Shown here in pieces: positions 60,410 to 64,000 of a DNA stretch of 64,000 nt. This stretch comes from Spirogloea muscicola (taxonomy: Eukaryota > Streptophyta > Zygnematophyceae > Spirogloeales > Spirogloeaceae). The notes under the pieces were generated by a model. The model was not told the DNA's origin. It did no database searches and saw only the letters and a list, made by a program, of their open reading frames with translations. Position 1 is the first letter of the stretch. Each line of letters starts with the position of its first letter. Both the position numbers and the translations under genes were made by a program. The stretch lies in contig WELB01000002.1 in the NCBI GenBank assembly GCA_009602725.1, forward strand, positions 1,218,185-1,282,184, read 5' to 3'.

Positions 60410-60684
60410 CCCCCTTTCTCATAATTCTGAGTCCATCGGAGCAATTTGCCACTCTATCTATCATCCCTTTTCATATTGGAGATTTTCATCTTTCTTTTAC
60501 AAATTTATCTTTATTTACATTACTCGCTATCGCAGTAACTCTACTTCTATTTCATTTAGTAACTCTACATGGAGGATTCTTAGTACCAAATGCTTGGCAA
60601 TCTCCGGTGGAGATGATCTATATATCTTTGTTCACAATTTAGTAAACGAACAAATTAGTGGTCCAGCTTCAGTTTGACAAAGTT
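60410..60684 (+). pseudogene. atp6: fragment of mitochondrial atp6 (NUMT or chimeric join)
   Basis: An AT-rich block in GC-rich surroundings encodes the N-terminal part of mitochondrial ATP synthase subunit a: SPSEQFATLSIIPFHIGDFH, LSFTNLSLFTLLAI, LVTLHGGFLVPNAWQSPVEM, IY, then, two bases out of frame, FVHNLVNEQISG. It corresponds to about the first 80 residues of the conserved region and then stops at an isolated N (60685). There is no upstream start and no downstream membrane core, so it is not functional here. Either it is mitochondrial DNA inserted in the nucleus or a mitochondrial read pile joined wrongly during assembly; the N at its edge favours caution. Confidence 0.85.
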
Positions 60685-60685
60685 N
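60685..60685. other. isolated N, probable contig join
   Basis: A single N exactly between the atp6 fragment and the GC-rich 5' region of RbcX. Base composition changes sharply here. Confidence 0.85.
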
Positions 60686-60798
60686 CGCGGCTCGGGACGC
60701 CTCCGCCGCCGCCGCTGCCGCCGCTGCCGCCGCGCCACCCCGGGCAGGTCCGCCAGTGAGCCCCTGCTGGCCACCAGGCCAGCTCGTCGGAGCCGGCG

Positions 60799-62732
60799 AT
60801 GCTGCTTCGAGACGTCACAGCCGGCCACGCAGACGGCGACGAACGCAGCAGCGGCAGCGCCGGCGGCGGGCTGGCGTTGGCCCTGCCGTCGCAGCTGAGC
60901 CGCCTGCGGCCCTCGCGCCCAGGGCGCCGGCAGTGCGGCTGGCGTGAGGAGCGCGGCCTGGCGCAGCTCCGGCTGCCGGCGGCGAGGGACTGCCGGGGAA
61001 GACGAGGCCGGGACCGGACGCGGCTTCTGTGCCGCTCCGACTCCAAGATGTACGTCCCAGGTAGCGTCCTGCTCGTCTCTCTCCCGTCCTCCGCACGAGG
61101 CCTTGGATTCCGCCTGTCCCGGCCTCGCGAATCGCAGTGCAGAGTACAAGCAAGGACATGCTGGGTTCTGGTTTGGGTCTTGGTTGTGCAAGATTGTGGT
61201 CTGGCTGCCTGCCGAAGGCAGTTGTTCTTCTGGATTTGCACTCATTGCAGCCAGGGCGGTGAAGATGCTAAGTGACTGCATTCCTCTTGTGCACAAGCAC
61301 AAGGCAAGCAAGGCCGGAAGGAGTGGTTGGTCCACTGCAGAGCTGTTGATGCGGAGAAGATGATATTACTCAATGTGGGCTCCTTGACTCCAGGCTTTGG
61401 GGACAAGTCCCCTGAAGCCAAAGCAGCGGACTCGCTGCACAACTTCTTCACTTTTCTCGCCGTGAAGATCGTGCTAGCCCAACTGCAGGTACAGCCACTG
61501 TTTCCATTTGCATGGTGGCCTGCTACTAGCCTTAATTGATGGTATAAGTCTGGAAATATTATGCCTATCAGTGCTACTGCAAGATTATCAAGATGCTCTT
61601 CTGTGATGACATGCTCAGAAGCTCCTCAATACTTCCATCGTCAGCTGATGGATAAGCTTGTGAGCTTCACAGAGCTATAACCCGGAGGGTTATAAGGATC
61701 TCATGACGTTCGTGGACAAAATTCCTCTCAAGGACGGAGATGTGTTTTGCTCCACTCTTCTCAAGGAGCATCCCCGCCTAGGTATACCTGTGCCATCAAA
61801 TGCAGCATCTTTGCAGAACGTAGAAGATCTTAACAAGATTTCTGCCTGTTGCTGAGCCAATGTTGCAATCAGGCATGGTGTGCTCTCTCAGTTACAGGAA
61901 GTCAACTCCAGCTTGAGATGGCTTCTGGTGCCCATGCCTGGTCATCTAGATGGTTTTGCAGCTATTGGCCTACTAGACCATACAGTACTCAATACCAACT
62001 CTGAGAACATGCACCCATCCTCAAAGTCTGTTCTCTTCCCAATTTGTTTTGCATAATCTGTGCTGTCTCTGTGGGCAACGATGTCACGGGCCTCTAGCTG
62101 TGCGAATCCTGGAGGTGGGTCGCTCTTATGCAGAACAATGTGTGCACTTGCAGGATGTGCTCACATGAAGTTGTATACGAGAATAAGTCTCAGCCTTTAA
62201 TAACCACCTTTAGTATGTAGCATTGACCCTGGACACTTAGCTGGCAAATCTGGTGTCTGCAGGTGAGAGCTGCATATGTTAAGGAGGATTTCGAGTGGGA
62301 TAACCTGAAGAAGTTGTCTCTGAAGGTGAGCTTGCAGTCAGAGAATGTTCTTGGCATCTGGAAAGCCCGTGCATCGCAAGCTGGAAGATAGCTGTTTCTG
62401 CAAAATGAAGCGGACTTATTAAAATGGGAGCCCCGAGCTCTTTGTGGAGATGCTTGCAAAGGAGCAGGTCATTGCCATCTTGCAATATCGTGGTTTGCTC
62501 TCTGACAATGGACAAGCTTATGTACTAGACTGTCAACTGCATGTTCTCTGCAGCAGTATCACCAAGTTTCCTTGTCATTTAGTGACATATCCTGCTGGTT
62601 CTTAACTCCCTCCTGCAATTTGCCCAGCGCACTGGGGAAGCCAACACGCGCATCATGCGGGAGTTTTTGGAGGTTTCTGGTAGCATTCAGCCTTCGACAA
62701 CATGCGTTGATGATGATTGTAGTGTCTCTTGA
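60799..62732 (+). CDS. RBCX: RbcX-type Rubisco assembly chaperone, plastid, with a 17-base microexon
   Basis: Homodimeric chaperone that binds the C-terminus of the Rubisco large subunit and helps L8 assembly in the plastid stroma. Six exons: 60799-61060, 61394-61488, 61673-61781, 62098-62114, 62263-62325, 62628-62732, giving 216 residues with closing phases. The N-terminal 85 or so residues, rich in Arg, Ser, Ala and Leu, look like a transit peptide. The mature part matches plant RBCX1: SKMYVPGFGDKSPEAKAADS, LHNFFTFLAVKIVLAQLQSY, NPEGYKDLMTFVDKI, DGDVFCSTLLKEHPRL, AVRILEVRAAYVKEDFEWDN, then ANTRIMREFLEVS. The 17-base exon at 62098-62114 supplies AVRILE, without which the frame and a conserved helix fail. 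The start is the first in-frame ATG; sequence before it is separated from the atp6 fragment by an N at 60685. Confidence 0.92.
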
Positions 62733-63655
62733 CAAAGGCAGCTTCTTATGTGTTGAAGTCGTGCTGTGGAGTGGACATGAGTATAAGCATAGCAGCCATA
62801 CCTCTGCAAATTGCAGGCGCATTCATGGAACCATCTAATGGTACCATCAGAGGTATTCTTGTCATTTGGCTGTAGCTCGTCCTCTAATGACCTTGCAGAT
62901 AGGCCTGCCAGCAACTTGTTGTGCATCGTCATCATATCCCAAAACTTTCAAATCGCCGTGAGGGTGCAGTAAAACACAACAAAGTGGCTGCAGAAGGGCT
63001 GTGTCCAAGAGAGAACAGATGTGCACATTAGAAGCTCATCAGAATACAGAACACAGGTACAACAGCGTTGCTCACTGGAGAGTGCCTGGACACAAGAACA
63101 AAAACAAAAACTAAGAGTACTTGGTAACAAGGGCTCATGCAAAGTGCGGAAGTTGTCGGACTTGCAGTCGTGGTTGTGCATATGAGCAGCTAAGATCACT
63201 GGCGAAATCATGGTGCGAGGACAGTGTCTCCTCCATGACACGCTCATTTACAAGAGCCAGCCACTTGTGCTGCTCGCGAATGTGTAGAGATGTGCCTAGC
63301 ACAATTGAAGTTAACGAGATCACCCACTAAGCAGTGGCGCCGGCCACACCACCCTCATCTCAAACAATTGGAGGGTCAATAAAAAGACATTCTGACACAA
63401 GGTACTTGCTAGCAAGCCAAGCTGCGGTCGCGGGCAACTGCTTTGTGTCAAGTGGCAGCTTTTCTGTACACAACCAATCCATTTGTCAGGCTTTACAGAG
63501 CTCCTCCACTCAGCAGGTACCCATGGTATGCCTGGTGAGTCATTTTCAGTACTGTTGCCAATCTAAACAATTACACCAGGCTCTTGGGAGGGAGGCCAAG
63601 CTCCTGCCTGTCCTTGGTTGTCCTGGTGGAAGTTGGAGAGGGAGCAAATTTTGGC
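62733..63655. other. convergent 3' flanks of RbcX and ECH2
   Basis: About 920 bases. A minus-strand frame at 63135-63323 with HIREQHKWLALVNERVMEET looks helical but has no partner exons or family that I recognise. Nothing else supported. Confidence 0.4.
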
Positions 63656-64000
63656 TCAAATGCGAGAGGCGAGTTTGCGAATGCTCGCTATGCCTGCCAG
63701 CACCACCTTTGCACGCTCCTCCACCTTACACTGGAACAGGATGCTGCACAACAAGTAACCAGCAGCTGGTCAGGCTCCCCTTCACATCCCAAACAGAATG
63801 ACAGTCCCCAGCTGACTAATTTGATCAACATAAGATCATTGCTACTTTAGCTGCATTGCTGAGGCCTCTGGGAAAAACCTGGAGGGGCCCTGAGGCCACA
63901 TTTCTGTGACAATGGTCTCGCCAGGGAAGACGTGGAGCAGAAAGCGGCCTTGCATCCTCCAAAGCAGCGATGGCTCTCCACTGCAGTAGCAGTGAATGAC
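63656..64000 (-). CDS. ECH2: peroxisomal enoyl-CoA hydratase 2 (MaoC/hotdog), 3' end only
   Basis: Hydratase of the MaoC-like hotdog fold acting in peroxisomal beta-oxidation of unsaturated fatty acids. Two C-terminal exons are in the window, reading leftward: 63879-64000 (continues past the edge) and 63656-63743, joined in phase 2. They encode RFLLHVFPGETIVTEMWPQG, then ILFQCKVEERAKVVLAGIAS and end IRKLASRI. This matches the C-terminal hydratase end of plant ECH2 (RFLLHVYPGETLVTEMW). The last residues, SRI, are not a standard PTS1 tripeptide (SKL, SSL, ARL and so on), although SRI has been reported as a weak plant PTS1; the plant enzyme ends in SSL. The rest of the gene lies beyond 64000. 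Confidence 0.85.

Overview
The window is a piece of a nuclear genome from a green, plant-lineage eukaryote, most likely a streptophyte alga (inferred; the species cannot be named from the sequence). Reasons: nearly every gene is split by short GT-AG introns; the gene set is plastid-bearing and plant-like (DRP5B/ARC5 plastid-division dynamin, STAY-GREEN Mg-dechelatase, RbcX Rubisco chaperone, TBL/DUF231 O-acetyltransferase, plant-type GPDH); a CCCTAAA repeat of the plant telomere type is present; and an AT-rich fragment of a plant-like mitochondrial atp6 lies in GC-rich surroundings. There is no bacterial-style operon, CRISPR array, rRNA gene or convincing tRNA gene. I saw no LTR or virus-like coding sequence.

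Layout. 0-10 kb: importin beta-1 (+) and DRP5B (+, 17 exons). 11-16 kb: a pepsin-like aspartic protease missing its 5' end (-), STAY-GREEN (+), an AT-rich microsatellite island, and a membrane protein with a zinc ribbon (-). 17-22 kb: a gap, then a family of about 300-360 bp inverted repeats that brackets a small coiled-coil gene. 22-31 kb: a TBL protein (+), a ZRSR2/RGH3-type splicing factor (-), a gap, and mitochondrial D-lactate dehydrogenase (+). 32-44 kb: a complete 29-exon PPIP5K (VIP1/VIH) gene (-) divergent from mitochondrial lipoyl synthase (+). 46-54 kb: a His/Pro-rich small heat-shock protein (+), complex I 51 kDa subunit (-), dimethylargininase (-), a gap, and an NCBP3-like cap-binding protein (+). 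55-64 kb: NAD-dependent glycerol-3-phosphate dehydrogenase (-), a repeat-rich stretch with telomere-like repeats and the atp6 fragment, RbcX (+), and the 3' end of peroxisomal enoyl-CoA hydratase 2 (-).

The genes are unrelated housekeeping and organelle genes; I see no cluster acting as one system. Loose themes are plastid function (DRP5B, SGR, RbcX), mitochondrial metabolism (lipoyl synthase, D-LDH, complex I 51 kDa) and RNA processing (ZRSR2, NCBP3). Exon models were built by reading splice sites and keeping frame against remembered family sequences. Reading-frame phases close for the importin, DRP5B, TBL, D-LDH, PPIP5K, lipoyl synthase, GPDH and RbcX models; single boundaries may be off by a base or two.

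Assembly quality matters here. Three N gaps, four isolated N bases and four long A or T homopolymers lie at very GC-rich 5' ends of genes, so several first exons (SGR, aspartic protease, ZRSR2, D-LDH, NDUFV1, DDAH, NCBP3, perhaps the HSP and RbcX) are truncated or corrupted. I found no convincing undescribed biological system. The observations most worth checking are a 17-base microexon in RbcX, the atp6 insertion, the repeat-bracketed coiled-coil gene, the His-rich HSP and the aspartic protease with an RVxGHH-repeat tail.
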